In this document: piece by piece, positions 48,697 through 62,300 of the stretch | Layout of the letters: each line of letters opens with the position of its first letter | How positions within the stretch are numbered: position 1 is the first letter of the stretch | Assembly (NCBI GenBank): GCA_039720395.1 | Contig: CM077834.1 | Coordinates: forward strand, 6,406,607 to 6,470,606 | Source of the DNA: Liquidambar formosana | Lineage: Eukaryota > Streptophyta > Magnoliopsida > Saxifragales > Altingiaceae | Direction: 5' to 3' | Length of the DNA: 64,000 nucleotides | Notes under the pieces: generated by a model | Told to the model about the DNA's origin: nothing | The model's input: only the letters and a program-made list of their open reading frames with translations | The model's database searches: none | Translations under genes and position numbers: made by a program

Positions 48697-49200
48697 TTCT
48701 TACTATCAGCATTTCCACATAAAGGACGGCGCACCCTTACCTCCTCCGCACGCCACGACAAAGTCCCTAGCGGCGCTTTTCTTTCGTTGATCCTCTCGGC
48801 TTTTCCTTATTTTATTTTATTTTTTATTCTTCGACCCATTGTATTCTCAAAATTGACAATTAAAAGATTGATCACTGTTACGATAGATAAGTAATAGTAA
48901 ATCATTAAAGAATTTTTCTAAGTGTTGGAACTCGATCTCTGCTTTCCCCTCGTTCACCTTCACTCCATTTCACTTCCATAGATTTATTATTATTATTATT
49001 ATTTTTCATGTTTACTTTTAACTCAGGCTGTTTTTTGGACTGTTAGATCACCTCCAAATGGGAGGTTATAGTGTGGTTAAAACTAAAAATAGCTTCTAAA
49101 GGGAAGAGGCGTTTTCAATTATAATGATAAGTCAAACTTTTTAAAATATTTTAAATCTAGGTGATAGATTTGTACTTTTAATACTATATAGTATGTATAA

Positions 49201-49425
49201 GGGGATAACTATTGTTACTACAAATTTCTCTATACCTTCCACGTATTTTAAAATTCTCAAGGTTTCATGAAAAATATAAAAGATTTTTATGAAAATTGGT
49301 CATGTTGTTTACCAGAAAACATCATTTTGAATAACTTTATAGAATAAAGATTTTTAAAAATCTAGGGTTTAAGTGGATTTTTTTGCCATTTATGATCAAA
49401 TATTTGCTAAAATATCAAGAAAGTT
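49201..49425. mobile_element. Degenerate one-sided copy of the foldback family
   Basis: Starts GGGGATAACTATTGTTACTA and continues collinear with the element at 45396: AAAGATTTTTATGAAAATTG, AAACATCATTTTGAATAACT, then TTTAAGTGGATTTTTTTGCC. No right end. Confidence 0.5.
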
Positions 49426-50998
49426 GATCCAACACACATTTAGGCACCCTTAATTATATAGTTATATATTGTATTTCTCATGCATGAAGTCATGAACACC
49501 TCTCTCTTTCATGTGGGTCCAGTCCAGCCCAAATTCATGTCGGCCCATCATGTTTTGATGCCATCAAATAATTCAGGTGAATAGGTGATCATCATTTGAA
49601 TCAGACAATTGATAGTTAGGTTTCTTTAACATGTTGCAGAGTGGAAAGTGGAAAGAAAAAGGTGAGACTCACTAGGATTAATATGTAACTAGATTTGAAT
49701 ATGTTTATATATATATATATATATATGTATTTTTTGCTTGTGGCCCACCAAACATTGTAGTATCACTCCTTTTAATGCTTTCATCATTTTCCTTGATAGT
49801 ATACATTTCAAAGGCCACGAATATTTGACAAGTGAAAGTGATAGAAATCTTGATAAAGAAAAATAAAAATAAAAATCACGAATTGAACCAAATTGAATCA
49901 ACTTGCATCCTAGCTAGTAGTAACTTGTGAAGTACTCGTTTCCTTCAAAAGAAGTTATTGCCTTTTCAAACTGATTTTTGATATAACCCGTGCTTTCACA
50001 AGATCCCTTTGCTAGGATTGATTTATCTCTTAAGGTCATTGAACTTTATAATTATCAAAGCAAACCCAATCCTGAGTTGGAACATGAATCTTTTTTCTTA
50101 ATAAAATATTCGAACCTTCAATTCAACTTATCAAACAAAATTAAATTCCCCCCTTCGCAACCCACAATATAATGAATTAATGATTAATCTCAAACGAACT
50201 TGGTTTATGACTAACCCTATCAAAGTATACATAAATCCTGAGCTGTTATCACCTATAACAACGGTTTTAACCATCAAAAAATGATAAATAATAAATAAAT
50301 AAATAAATCTGATTCATTCAAGTAATTAGGCCCACTGTCGACAGGACATGTTGACGATGCCAGTTGAGCCGTAATGGCAGCGAGTCGTACCTTTCAAGCG
50401 TGGTCCACAGTGTTTTCTCATAAGCTTAATTAATCTAGGGCTCTACTTCTAGGCCCTGTTCATATGGTGGCCCAATATTTGAATCCGTTATTGGGCTGAG
50501 CCCTGAGGTTGTCTCATTTATTTCCTAACAAGTTGGGGTTGTTTTGGAGCTCACGATTGTGCTGTCAAGGTTGTAATGTTAATAATTGGTTTAAAAAATG
50601 AACTCATTCCTTTTTATTTATTTATATTTTTGGGATGGGGGAGAGAAAGTGGTTCAGTAATATTATCCCATTTTTGAGGTCGTAATTTCAGAAGGAACAT
50701 TTGTCTTCATCCTATTAACCTGTTAACTTTATAGAACGATTGTAAGTTTATCGTCAAGTAAATAAGGCCAAAAAAATAAGATAGTAGCCCCGGGAGGAGG
50801 GGATGATGGAACCCTTGACATAAAGTAAGAAGTAAAGCTCAGGGTTTTTGGAAACAAAGCCAAATGAAGGATCCCATACACCCTGAACTTTCAATTTGGC
50901 ATATGGGTTCGTTGGATCAAGCCTCCAAATATTATCCTTTTAAGCCCTTAGGTACAAGCTATTTTATTATTCTTATTATTATTATTATTATTTAATAT
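49426..50998. other. Intergenic, no feature recognised
   Basis: AT-rich DNA with a TA microsatellite near 49707-49727. No supported gene or complete element. Confidence 0.5.
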
Positions 50999-51013
50999 AA
51001 AACCCATTTGAAG

Positions 51014-51127
51014 GAGCATTGGCCCTCGTGGCCTAGTGCTTCCTGGATGGGGTTGGGGGGTATGGGTAGAGTTTGGGAGGTCTAAGGGTCAAATTTCCTC
51101 TAATGTAGCCCAAAAAAAAAAAAAAAA
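51014..51127 (+). mobile_element. tRNA-derived SINE with TSD and poly(A)
   Basis: The body begins GAGCATTGGCCCTCGTGGCC and is related to the SINE at 12241 (GGCCCT.GTG..CTAGTG, GATGGGGTTGGG). It ends in poly(A). AACCCATTTGAAG flanks it at 51001-51013 and 51128-51140. Confidence 0.88.
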
Positions 51128-51471
51128 AACCCATTTGAAGTAACATTTCTTTTTATTAGCATTGATATGAAAAAAAAAAAAAACTAATGTTAGCTCCACC
51201 TTATTATCTTTAGTTCGGGGGCATAACCATGCCCATAGTGTATCAAAAAAAAAATAATTTTCTTTAATATGATAATAGGATATTATTTCATTCTATGTAC
51301 CCAAAAAAAGACATTATTTTTCTGCCAAAGTTGATCTTGCAGCTTATTGTGAACTTTTGTATCATATGAATGTGGCGACATAAAATGACATTAATTTAGG
51401 TGGATGAAGCAAAATGATCCATGGAAATAATGCCATTCTCAGAAAGGAACGAGAAAAACTAAACCCAAAAA

Positions 51472-51472
51472 A

Positions 51473-51504
<32 letters not shown>

Positions 51505-51507
51505 AAA
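51472..51507 (+). repeat. A-rich tract
   Basis: An A run of about 35 bases interrupted by a single G, with AAAAG repeats near 51606-51632. Confidence 0.9.
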
Positions 51508-51639
51508 CCCCTGCAAGGTTGCATTGCAAAATTGTGTGGTTGGCTTCATCTTTGCTACTAAATAGAATATGTAAAATACGAAGGTTGCCCCATATTTTTT
51601 ATTCCAAAAAGAAAAGAAAAGAAAAGAAAAGAAATTGGC

Positions 51640-52860
51640 GATGTGATTTTAACAAGAGATCAATAAAACAATAAAGTGGAGTTGAAAGGGAAATGACCAA
51701 TGGTAGGGTTAAGGGTTCAAACCTCCCCCACTTTTTGGGGGGTTGGCCGGTGTTGTGGAGGATATTTTTTATTTTCCTGGGATAAGGTTTATGCAGCTCA
51801 ATCCAATTCATTATGCTTTATAAGTATGACCAGACTTGGTCCAAATCGTGTAACCCCAGAAAAAGAAGTATGAGATTAGTCATATTCTTTTTCATTAATG
51901 CCTTTCTTAACACACCTAGCTTTGCCTTATTGCCGTCCCTAACAATGCCTGGATAGCACCAAAAGCGTGCTCGTCTAATTAACAACATAATTAATTTGCC
52001 GCCAACCTCAACTTAAACGGAATGTGAGATTAGCTAATAAGAAATAGTCAAATGTCAAAACGAAGGTTAGCCAAAGTTTTATTACAAAATGGCCTTAATT
52101 AATGGCAAAGTTTGTTTTTGGACTAAGGACTATTTTCAATGATAAGAGAACATATGAAAAATATGGTTGCTGTCAATTTTTGTCTGTTTAAAGAAGGGAA
52201 TGTGGGCATCTTATTGTCCTAATTCCAAGTATTGGTATGCTCCACATCTGAAGGCGATAAACGACAGGCGAAAATTGAGAAGGTCGATCACTTTACAGTT
52301 TAAATTGCAAAGACAAACTCGAATCACAAAGTATGATTAAAATTCGATATATATATCGATGTGGGTATCTTCTGTCTTCTTAAATGGCTAAAGGCAATCT
52401 CTTTCCTAAATATGGGGATTATAAGTTTTAATTGTAACTTAATTGAAGGTTAGCATGGGCCAAGGAGAGCAAGAGTTAGATAACTAATTCCATCTTGTTT
52501 TAGAGTATAAACGCATAAGGAGGTGTTTATTCACTCAATCACAACTTGTCCAACTTGTCCTTTTCATGTGGGACAAGTTATCCTTTTCTCTCCTCTCCGA
52601 AATGCACATTGACAAACAATGCAAAGGCCAATGTTTTCGCCAACGAAGATCCTTCTGTTTTCTTTAGGGTGTTGCTGTTTTCATAGCTTGTTTTACCAAT
52701 TTTTGTTTTCATTTATTATTATTATTATTTTTTTGAAAAGTGGGAAATATCATAAACAAATAAAAGAGTAATTACATGTTTTCATTTATTTAAACAAGTT
52801 TTTGTATTCTTGACGTGGTTGCTGACATAGCATCGTCACATTAGCATAAAACCTCAAAGA
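51640..52860. other. Intergenic, no feature recognised
   Basis: AT-rich with short homopolymers. No supported reading frame or paired repeat was seen. Confidence 0.5.
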
Positions 52861-52866
52861 GACTTA

Positions 52867-53893
52867 GGACCTGTTTGGCCAAGCTTTTAGATGGTCCAAA
52901 ATCACTTTTGAAACTTAAAATCACTTTTGGTCCCGTTTGATAGTTTAAATCATAATCACTTCTAAGCTCAAAAAGTGATTCTATAATAAGCAGACTGCCC
53001 TCAGCTTTTAATCAAAAGCTGGTGTCAGCTTTTGCGGATGATTTTAATAACTTTTCATATTTCCAAAACTATCCTTAATGCTTGGGTATGGAAACAATTT
53101 TTTTCACTCATATCTTTTAATAGAATGATAATAGCCTCACCTTAGATCCAAGTCCTCTCCTTTCCTGCTATTGTGCTCCTTCTCTCTGCCGACATCAATA
53201 ACTTAAAACAACTTGGACCCGTAGGATCCTAATTTAAATTTCAAAATTTTCTTTTCTCCCTTCATACATTCATTAATTTATACTTGTTGGAATTTTTTCA
53301 AGAATTGATTCCATAAAATTTGGCTTTGTAATAATTTTTTTTTAAAAAATATCAATTCATGCTCTCTTTTTTTCTTCGTTTTAGGCAAAGAAAAAATAAA
53401 ATAAAATAAAAATGTAAGCAAAATCCCTAGTAATACACCTTTATGGGGTTGGTCGAAGGTCAAGTCTTGTGTGTGTTTTCCAAAGGTTATCGTTTTAATG
53501 CCTCGCCGCTCTTATTATTTGTGTGGTTATGAGACGTCTCACCTAGGCTGTTAGGGGAATAATCTGAGCTCAAATTTCAATAAGAGTACAGCCTAGGGTA
53601 CCCCTAATCATTAATATTAAAGAAAAAATAAAAATTCACTACTAATACCAAATAGAGCCACCAAAAAAAAAAAAAAAATTATTATAAGGGACAGTTTAGT
53701 CAATTTAAGGTTATAACAACTACAACAAATGTTCTTCTTAAACAAACAAAAAATCACTTTCAGTTTTAACAGCACTTTTGAATACAGTTTCCAAACAAAG
53801 ACCGATTCTCTTCTGCTACTCGTAACTCTCGTAACTTCTGATTCTCTTCTACTTTTGCCTAAAAGTAAAAGCTACAGTTTCCCAAACAGGGCC
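52867..53893. mobile_element. PIF/Harbinger-like non-autonomous element, about 1.03 kb
   Basis: Left end GGACCTGTTTGGCCAAGCTT; right end inverse of CCCAAACAGGGCC. TTA lies immediately outside both ends (52864-52866 and 53894-53896), the standard Harbinger target site. The end motif GGNCCTGTTTGG is that of Tourist-type elements. Sub-terminal AAGCTTTT and AAAAGCT boxes also pair. No transposase. Confidence 0.7.
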
Positions 53894-54167
53894 TTAGAAA
53901 GATGGCATCGGGTCTTATTGTGTTGACGTGGCCGCAGCATGTCATCTACCATGGTGTCAACTACCACATTAGGCAATAAACAAAATTCAGTAAGAAAGCT
54001 GGTAAAACTAGCAATTTTATGATTTTTCTTTTGGTATTTTTTTTTTCTTTTTGTTATTTTAATAGGTATGAAATAGTGCAAATAGTTGGATCTATACATA
54101 ATTTTGTATTAATGATCCTACTTTGTAAACATGTTAAATATAGTAATCTTTTTTTTTTCTTTCTCTC

Positions 54168-54171
<4 letters not shown>

Positions 54172-54206
<35 letters not shown>
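54172..54206. repeat. (TA)n microsatellite
   Basis: Pure AT dinucleotide run. A second, similar run lies at 54631-54659. Confidence 0.95.
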
Positions 54207-54208
<2 letters not shown>

Positions 54209-54209
54209 A

Positions 54210-54389
54210 CCCGTGAGAGTAGCACAGATGATAAAAGATCCCAACTCAGGAACTGGAGGTCCCAAATTTGAGTCTCTGTCCTCTCACTATCAGATGCATA
54301 GACTTGCAGATAGTTTGTGTATTAGGGAGACTAGTTTAGGTCCAATGGCTTGGAATACCCCTCATTTGACCCATTTTTTTTTTTTTTTT
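54210..54389 (+). mobile_element. Probable tRNA-derived SINE
   Basis: Begins CCCGTGAGAGTAGCACAGAT. It contains an A-box match TAGCACAGATGA and a weaker B box (AAATTTGAGTCT) and ends at a T run (54375-54389). It directly abuts the TA array, so the left border and any target duplication are unclear. Confidence 0.5.
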
Positions 54390-54626
54390 GTTCATGACCA
54401 ATCTATGATCTATCGAAATAATTATGAATCCGATTTGCCACTATGATTAATACAAAACTTTCAAATGAATGTTCTAAAATTATTACATAGGTGTTAATAA
54501 AATACTCCACTCATCAATGTCTTAAAAATATATTTTTATGAAAAATGAAGGCTTATTCTTGAACTTGCAAATTAAAGTTCTAAAATTATAACATGGTGTT
54601 AATATAATGTTCCACTTATCCAATGT

Positions 54627-54659
<33 letters not shown>

Positions 54660-54662
<3 letters not shown>

Positions 54663-56082
54663 ATAAAAAAAAATAAAAATGAAGGCTTATTCTTGAAAGT
54701 TTCATTGAGTCTAGGAGACTAAATCGACTTAAAGTCAATCATAGCCATATCGATCCAAAATTGGAATTAAGGACAAATGGGTTAGATTAACCATATCCCA
54801 TCAGCCATTTCTAAGTCTTCTAGTTGAAATTAAGAATAATTAGGTTAGATTATGGCAATTTCTAAGCCTACTAGTTGAGAGGCCAACAATCCAGATTGCA
54901 CATTTTACGGCCAAAATCAAAATTTAAAATCTCATAAATTTATTGCCCAGAGGCCCTTGGCTACCCCCACAATCACTACCACGCCTTTTTTTTTTGGGTT
55001 GTAATTACAATCACCATTGTGCACCATATTTACAATAATATAATTCTAAATCCTATGGATTCACCAATTAGATGGCCTTCCAAATTTTTGTGATACACCA
55101 AACAAAGCAAAGAACTCTCTCTCTCTCCCACACGAAGATAGAAAAACAAGCCTGAAAATCTGTGGAGGAAAAAAAAAAAGAAAAGAAAAAAAGAAAGATG
55201 GAAGTATATAATGCTTGACCATCAAGAAAACAGCACAGTTTCTTCGGACACCACAGCCGCCAACAGCCCAGCAGCCGCACCCAACGGCTCTACCGTACTT
55301 TCCAGTCCACAAAACTTCGGTAGACCCAAACTCTCCTCCGTTGATCATAAAATTCCTCAATTTTATATTTACACGAGAGAGTTTTCCTCTCCCTCACCTC
55401 ACCTAAATTCCACTTTATCGTGTTTTTTCATTTTAACTGGGAGAAAAAGTTAGGAAAAAAGAGAGGTGAATCAATAGTTTTTAAGACGAGTTTAGATGGC
55501 ATGGTGTAATCATTCTTGATTTTTTAATTTATATTACTCTCGTGTTATACAAAGTATTATTTAATGGATAACAAGGTGTTATTTTAGATATTGAATTCTT
55601 TTTTTTTTGTTTGTTAAACGATGTTTTATATGATATGATGTAATATAGATTAAAAACACAATCAAAATATACAAAAAAAAAAAAGAAAAAAGAAAAAAAA
55701 AGTGGTAGAAAGAGTAAACTTGGAATTTACACATCAAGATGAGAGAGTTTGGATCCTTTGTGGGTTTAATGCTTGTTGAGATCTCCTTTAATTGCACTAC
55801 AACATGTCACATCATTTAAGAGAGCATCTAACAGATGAAAAAAAAAAAACATTATTGCACTTAATCATTTCGAACATGCTATATTGTGATATAAAATCTA
55901 CAAGTACAGTACACCTTAAACAAACAAGAGACGATTTAAGCTCGGAAAGACAAAGGTTTTCGTTTCTCTTCTTAGTTTTTACTCTAAGGGTTAGCTAATA
56001 ATCAAAATTGTCTCTTGTGTATATTGAGCAATGACTGTATCAGTGCATCTCCAATGCACGAGTTAAAGCTATACCTTCTACC

Positions 56083-56122
<40 letters not shown>

Positions 56123-56330
56123 TGACCCGAAAATAATTTGATCTTCAAAGCTAATTTGTCATGGCCACACAAAAATGGTTGAAAAAGCATAAAACATTGT
56201 GGTTTAGTTGTATGGAAGATGAAAAAAAAGGAAAAGAAGAGGTACTCTGTAGGTCTGTCATCTGTGGAATAGCTGAAGTGTACGAGAGATGCTCTCAGGG
56301 TCTAGGAAATTAGTCAAATACCCCTGTTGA
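54660..56330. other. Intergenic upstream of ATG18f-like gene
   Basis: AT-rich, with a 35-base A run at 56083-56117. Small frames at 55061-55453 on either strand overlap each other and lack support. Confidence 0.5.
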
Positions 56331-56479
56331 CAAAGGAAAAATTTCGACGGAGGGAGAGAGAGAGAGAGCAAGGGGTGAAAATGTTTTTGACGCAATGAGA
56401 CGGACAAGACGTGTGGGAAGGCTATATTTTGTTCAACAAGAGGAAGCTAAAGGCCCAACCTAGAGAGAGAAAGACGTAA

Positions 56480-57231
56480 ACGGAGAGGCTTTTATTGCTT
56501 CGTTATCCCCTTTCTCAACTTCTCTTTTCTCTTTTCTCTCTCTCTCTCTCTCTCTCCACTTTTTCTCTCACTACAAATTATTTATATCTATATCTATATC
56601 TACAATCCGGTTGTCCGGCAACCCTTCCAAAACCACCTCCCCACCTCCCCACGGTGGTCTGCTTTCCTAAAAAAGCCCTAATTATATCTTCTCTAATCCC
56701 TTCTTAATTCGATTAAATATTTTTTAATTCAAAAAAATTCATTTTTTCCTCTGTAAATTGTTCGATTATTATTTTGTTATTGTCTTTAAAAACAAATCCC
56801 AGTAGGTTTTGTTTTTGGTTTTGGTATTGGTATTTTGGTTTGATAAGGTTTGTGAAATTTCGTTTGCTTTGAAATTTTTTTTATCTGTTTTTCAAAAGCA
56901 GTTTCGATGTTTTGATTGCTTTTGTTTTCGGAAGCAATTAAAAAGGGGTTAAGAACACGACGAAAAGTCGAAGCGTTTTTTTGTTGCGATTCGGGTTTCG
57001 GTTTGTTTGTTTTTTGGAAGTGGTTTTGTGAGGTTTGGATGTTTTCGCCGAGGTGAAGGAGATGGAGACACTTGTGACCTAGAGGACGTGATTTAGGGCT
57101 GTTTCTTTGTGAAGGCTTGATAAAGAAGAAGAAACAGCTCTAGGGTTATGATTAGAGGAGAGTTTGGAGAATCGGTGCTTTTCGTTTCTATTTTCCGGGT
57201 GTTGTTCGCTGCTTTGATTTGGGTTTTTGGG
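56480..57231 (+). promoter_or_regulatory. Presumed 5' leader of the ATG18f-like gene with CT tract
   Basis: A CT microsatellite at about 56535-56557 is followed by CTATAT repeats (56586-56602) and a T/G-rich leader up to the start codon. Pyrimidine-rich tracts of this kind are common around plant transcription starts. The exact start cannot be placed. Confidence 0.45.
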
Positions 57232-59309
57232 ATGAGGAATGATGGGCAGAAGCCGCAAGGAGGTGTTCCGCGGTCGGGGCGGACCAACGGGTTCATTCCC
57301 AGTTCGTTTCGTGCGATTTCGAGTTACTTGAGGATCGTTTCGTCCGGCGCTTCCACGGTGGCGTCGAATGTGCGGTCAGCGGCGTCAGCCGCGATTGTGG
57401 ATAGGGATGATGATGCCAGCCATGATCAGGTATGGTTTTGAAGCCACTTGGGCTAGAAATTTTGAATTTTTTGTGACATGAGGTGTAGTTTTCAATGGAA
57501 TTTGGAGAGATATGGTATATTCTAGCTTGCCCATGCTATACTTGTCTTATATGTTGAATCTTTTATGAAAAGGAGGTTCATTTATGGTGTAAGTGGATAA
57601 AGATTGAGAATTTTCATATACCCATCTGGAAATTTGTTGTAAAAGTTGAATCTTTTAAGGAAACTGCAGATATGATTCTGTTCATTTATGTCTAGTTGTT
57701 TTAAACTTTTGCATGTATGACAGATGTAATACGCACCCTTTATGGAGAGTGAACAATTTCACTATCTAATTAGGCAAACTATTAAATAAACGTCAGTTTT
57801 GGGGTAGTGCAGTGATATAATTCAGAATAGTAGGCTGGAGAATCTTCTATGGCTAATGGTCTCATTAATAACACTATATAGGTAGTGAACTGCTGATAAT
57901 ATTGCATGCAAAGCTTAAAAATGGAAAACATTGAGAAAATTGCATGTGTGATCTTTAACATGAAAATGTATTGATTGCGAATTTCATTTGTAAAAAAAAC
58001 TGAAAATCTCATTCGATCAAGTTAATATAACTTAGTACAGCAGCTTGAAAAAGCCCTAGTTGCAAATGGCTTGAAAGACGATAGTTTTTGGTTGACGTTG
58101 TTATGCATGTGAGTTTTACTTTTTTGCTGTGATCCTTCTTTGACCCAATTATTATTGGGAGGAATGTTATCTTTTCCACATGGGGGCTATCCGAATTTTG
58201 CTTGAGTAATTGAGGATCTAACTGTATCAGATATCTAAGAGGACTTACACATGTTTTGATGACCTGGAATCAGACAATTGGGGGTTATTAGCATGTTGGT
58301 TGGTTGAACTATTGACGTCAAATTTGTTAGATTTATAAGGAATTTCCATGCCTTGTGATGTAACAAGTGGACAAAATGGGCAGCTTTCAAATGTTCAGTT
58401 GAATAATGGAGGATTTAAAATAATGCAAGAGGACTTACACGTGTTTCAACTAGTCGACAATCAGACGCTTTGGGGGTTATCTGTAGTTGGTTGATTTATT
58501 GATGGTCTAATTTGTTAGATTTGTAAGGAATCTGCCACGTGCTTTGATTCAACAATCGGACAAATGAGAGAGGTCATTAAAATTTATGGTGAGTGTTACC
58601 CAAAAAAAAAAAGAAAAAAAAGCAAAGTGTGGTCCCGGACATTGCTACATCCTTCAGGTGAAGGCATGTTGACAAATTAATTTATTTCTTTTTGTATTTG
58701 AAACATCTATGTATTAGAAATTTTTTGTAATCAATATTGGATTTTAAGGCATGATCTGTCAAAAGAATCTAAAGCGTGATCTATTTAATTAAGTTTGTGG
58801 CACATTTAGATCATAGATGCTAAGGTAGCATTAGCCCAATGGCCAAACACAAAGTTTAGTCAAAATGTTATGTTTTGATTCAACAATAATAATAGTATAA
58901 TCTTTAGTATAATGAAGGGTGAAAAGGTAAATCAACAGTAATTGTTAACGCCATCAAAGCAATGTTAGTGACAGTGTTTTGGGGGGGCGGGGGCGGGGAG
59001 TTTATTTTATTTTTTTAAATTGAGAGATGTCTTGTATTTTCAATAAATCTCCCTGCAAGGGGAGGGAGGGTTGAGTGTTATTTATGTATTTTTTAATTGA
59101 TATGTCCACTTCATCTGTGCTGTGTGTATAGGGTCAGGATCCATGCACTCAATTTTTGCACTTCATTCTTGCACCTCATTCTTAAGCCATTGGATTCACA
59201 AGATCTAGCGGTATTCCAAAAGACTGACGTGGCCAATCTTTACTCACCATTTGACAAATTAGCTGAGGTACAAAAATGAAGTACAAAAAAGAAGTCCTTT
59301 CATCCTAAT

Positions 59310-59349
<40 letters not shown>

Positions 59350-62300
59350 GTATTTATGTTAGTATATTTACATACAAAACCATCAAATTTTGATAATTAC
59401 ATTGGCCAAATTTGCAGCCCAATCTCATAGAAGTTCAAGATGTTAGTCTGTGTGCATGCGTGCACGAGAAAGTTTGACAGTAAGATTAAAATATGATTGA
59501 AAGTTGTCTACAATATATTGGACCATTTTTTTACATTTTTGATAAAAGGTAAATTGTATTAATCACAAAAGGCCAGAGGCCTTGTATACAAGATGCATAT
59601 GAAGTAAGTTTATCATCATTACATCTTTACGAAAAACAAGAATCTAGAAAATTAGAGAAGGAAGGCTTTCAACAAACCAATGTTGAGACACCCAAATAAA
59701 TAGTGCACTGAGAAACCCTTCTTTGATTTTGTCAACTTGTAGTTGCTTGCCTTTGAATATCTATTTCTCTTTCCACAAACACCAAAGGATGCATAAAAGG
59801 GTCACCCTCCAATTCTCCAAATGGTCTTGCTATTCTTCCTTCCTATCTTGGTGTTTTAGATTTGTGTTTTGGCGATAGATCAAAGGCTTTTGTTCTTTTT
59901 GTATACACCCTGTATACTGGCCTAAGTACTCTTCATTTTTTCTTTATGACATATTATAAACTCTTTACTTATCAAAAAAGAAAGAAAAAAACCATTAACC
60001 AAAAATGACCCACAAGAAGACCATATTTAGGCCTCTTCATTTTTTCTTTATGTCATATTATAAATTCTTTACTTATCAAAAAACAAAGAAAAAAACCATT
60101 AACCAAAAATGACCCACAAGAAGACCATAAAATCATCTCTCCTTCTATTGGAGAGGTATAGTTAATTTTTCTCAAAGAACACTTGCATGCTATTTATTTC
60201 CATTTATTGCTAGTAGTTATTACTATGGGTGGCTGATCCAAAAAAAAAGAAAAAAGGAAAAAAAAGAGAGACTAGGTGTTAAATTTTTTATTTATTGTTA
60301 AAAATAATAATATTATTTGGTCTTGCATTTTGACCGACCTGGTAATTTAGCGTTTAGTCATGACTCTACTGAACCTGGATTTTGTGTTATAGTTTTGCCT
60401 AATTGGTTGTCTGAACCCAGAAAACCAGTTTTAGGGTATTTAAAATTGGTTACTGGTCAGTTCTGGACTTGCTGAAGAGTTTTGATTTCATATCTTTTTA
60501 ACACATAAATCTGGTCTTGCTTAATGGACATTCCTTGTTGTGGCATGCATTTTGAAAAGGCACAGTGATATAGGGTTGGTTTTTTTTTTTTTTTTTTCAT
60601 TTCAAATAGTGAAACTTTATGAAATGTGTTAGGGCATGAAGCGTAGATTATTAGTAACATATGAAGTTTAAGCTAAATGAAATTATGGATGGATACATAA
60701 CTCAGTTTTCAGAAAAAGTGATTTTGCAAGGCTGAATTAGACAATAAGGGGAGCTTAATGCCTGTAAATGAATCATATTAGACATATTTCACTCATTTGG
60801 TATGCAATTGGTTCAACCTCCTCTTTCACAAATGCATTCATTTTTTATTATATATTTTGTTGTAATCTTGCTCATCTATCTCAAGTCTCTACAATTCAAC
60901 ATCCTCATTTCAGCGATACCCATGACAAGGACAATAGTACGAATTAGCTAATACTAATAATTGTCAACTTGGTTTTGGTTATCCCCCATTATTTTAGTCA
61001 TATATTAAGATCCTCAAACCAAACACCCCCCCTAAAAAGGAAAAATGAAAAAAGAAATAAAAAAGTCGAGTGAAAGAAAATTTGTTGAGTTTTCCTTACC
61101 ATTTTCTCAATGTGATGAGTCATGACCATAACATTTAAAAGAAATACTTTATAATAATGGAAATGACTGCATATTCTATTTCAAGCATACTTAAATGTTA
61201 TGTGGTTTGTTGTGAGTCAGATTATGATTTTCTCTCTACTTTGGACCACAGTTTTTGTAGTTGTGTGTCTCAAAACTCAAAATGTGCTCTTGCGACTTGT
61301 TGCATGTATTTTTTTTTTTTTTTATTTTCATTTTTCTTCCTTTCTTTAGTTTTGAGAATCTGTTCAAAAACGCCTCTCACTACTGTCTTTGGTGCTCAAA
61401 AGCACTCCTCGCTTCTCCATCTCCGGTATCCTTTGCGTCATCTAATATTTTTCAGTATTTTATACAAAATTCTGTTGCGTAGTTAGAAGAATAGGAAATA
61501 TACTTGCTCTATCATTTTTTATAGCAGTGAAAGAAACATCTATCCACTCCAAAAGGTTAACCAACTTTTGGAGGAGCAGAGAATATACCTTGTCTATCTA
61601 AAGGCTTTTTGTGCACAATCTTCATTGAACACTCTATTAAGGTCCTAGTTATAACACATGTGCGTTGTACATGAATTTTTTGAGTGGAAAAAATTTCTTC
61701 AAAACATCAACATAAAAATTATTGATTTGTGAAAGTTCATTAGCATAAAATCTTGTCATATTTTGGTTTTAGAATTGTTAGCATCAACACATGAGGAATC
61801 AATAAAAATACGTAAAAATGTATCATGATCACTCATCAAAACCAAAGGTATAGAGTATATATATAAACATATGCAAGTGCGGTGCATGAAGGTAAAGAAT
61901 TTGTAGAAGAACGACCCTACGTACTTGGCAAAGACCTTGTGGAAAGGTTATATGAAAGTGAAAGAACAAGGACCAAGGGATGGTTTTTATTCTGTATGTA
62001 TATATGTGGTTCTTCCTTGCATGGCTAGGAGTCGAGGTAAGGTAGGAACTAATACTTTAAATTGGTTTCAAACTCTATTTATTTATATTTGTTTTAGGAT
62101 TCAAGTGTGTTTTTATTTGGTTTAGGATTCTATTGTTTTGTTAAAGATAAAGATTATTATTAACATGTGTAGGTCATCTTTATCCCAAACCCACATGTAG
62201 ACCATCTTTATCTCAAACTCACAAGTAGACCATCTTTATCTCAAACTCACAAGTAGACCATCTTTGTCTTAAACTAAAGGCAAAAAAGTATATATAATTT

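Noticed and set aside
55061..55453. Overlapping frames on both strands
   Set aside because: Proline/alanine low-complexity text on one strand and hydrophobic shadow on the other; no recognisable product.
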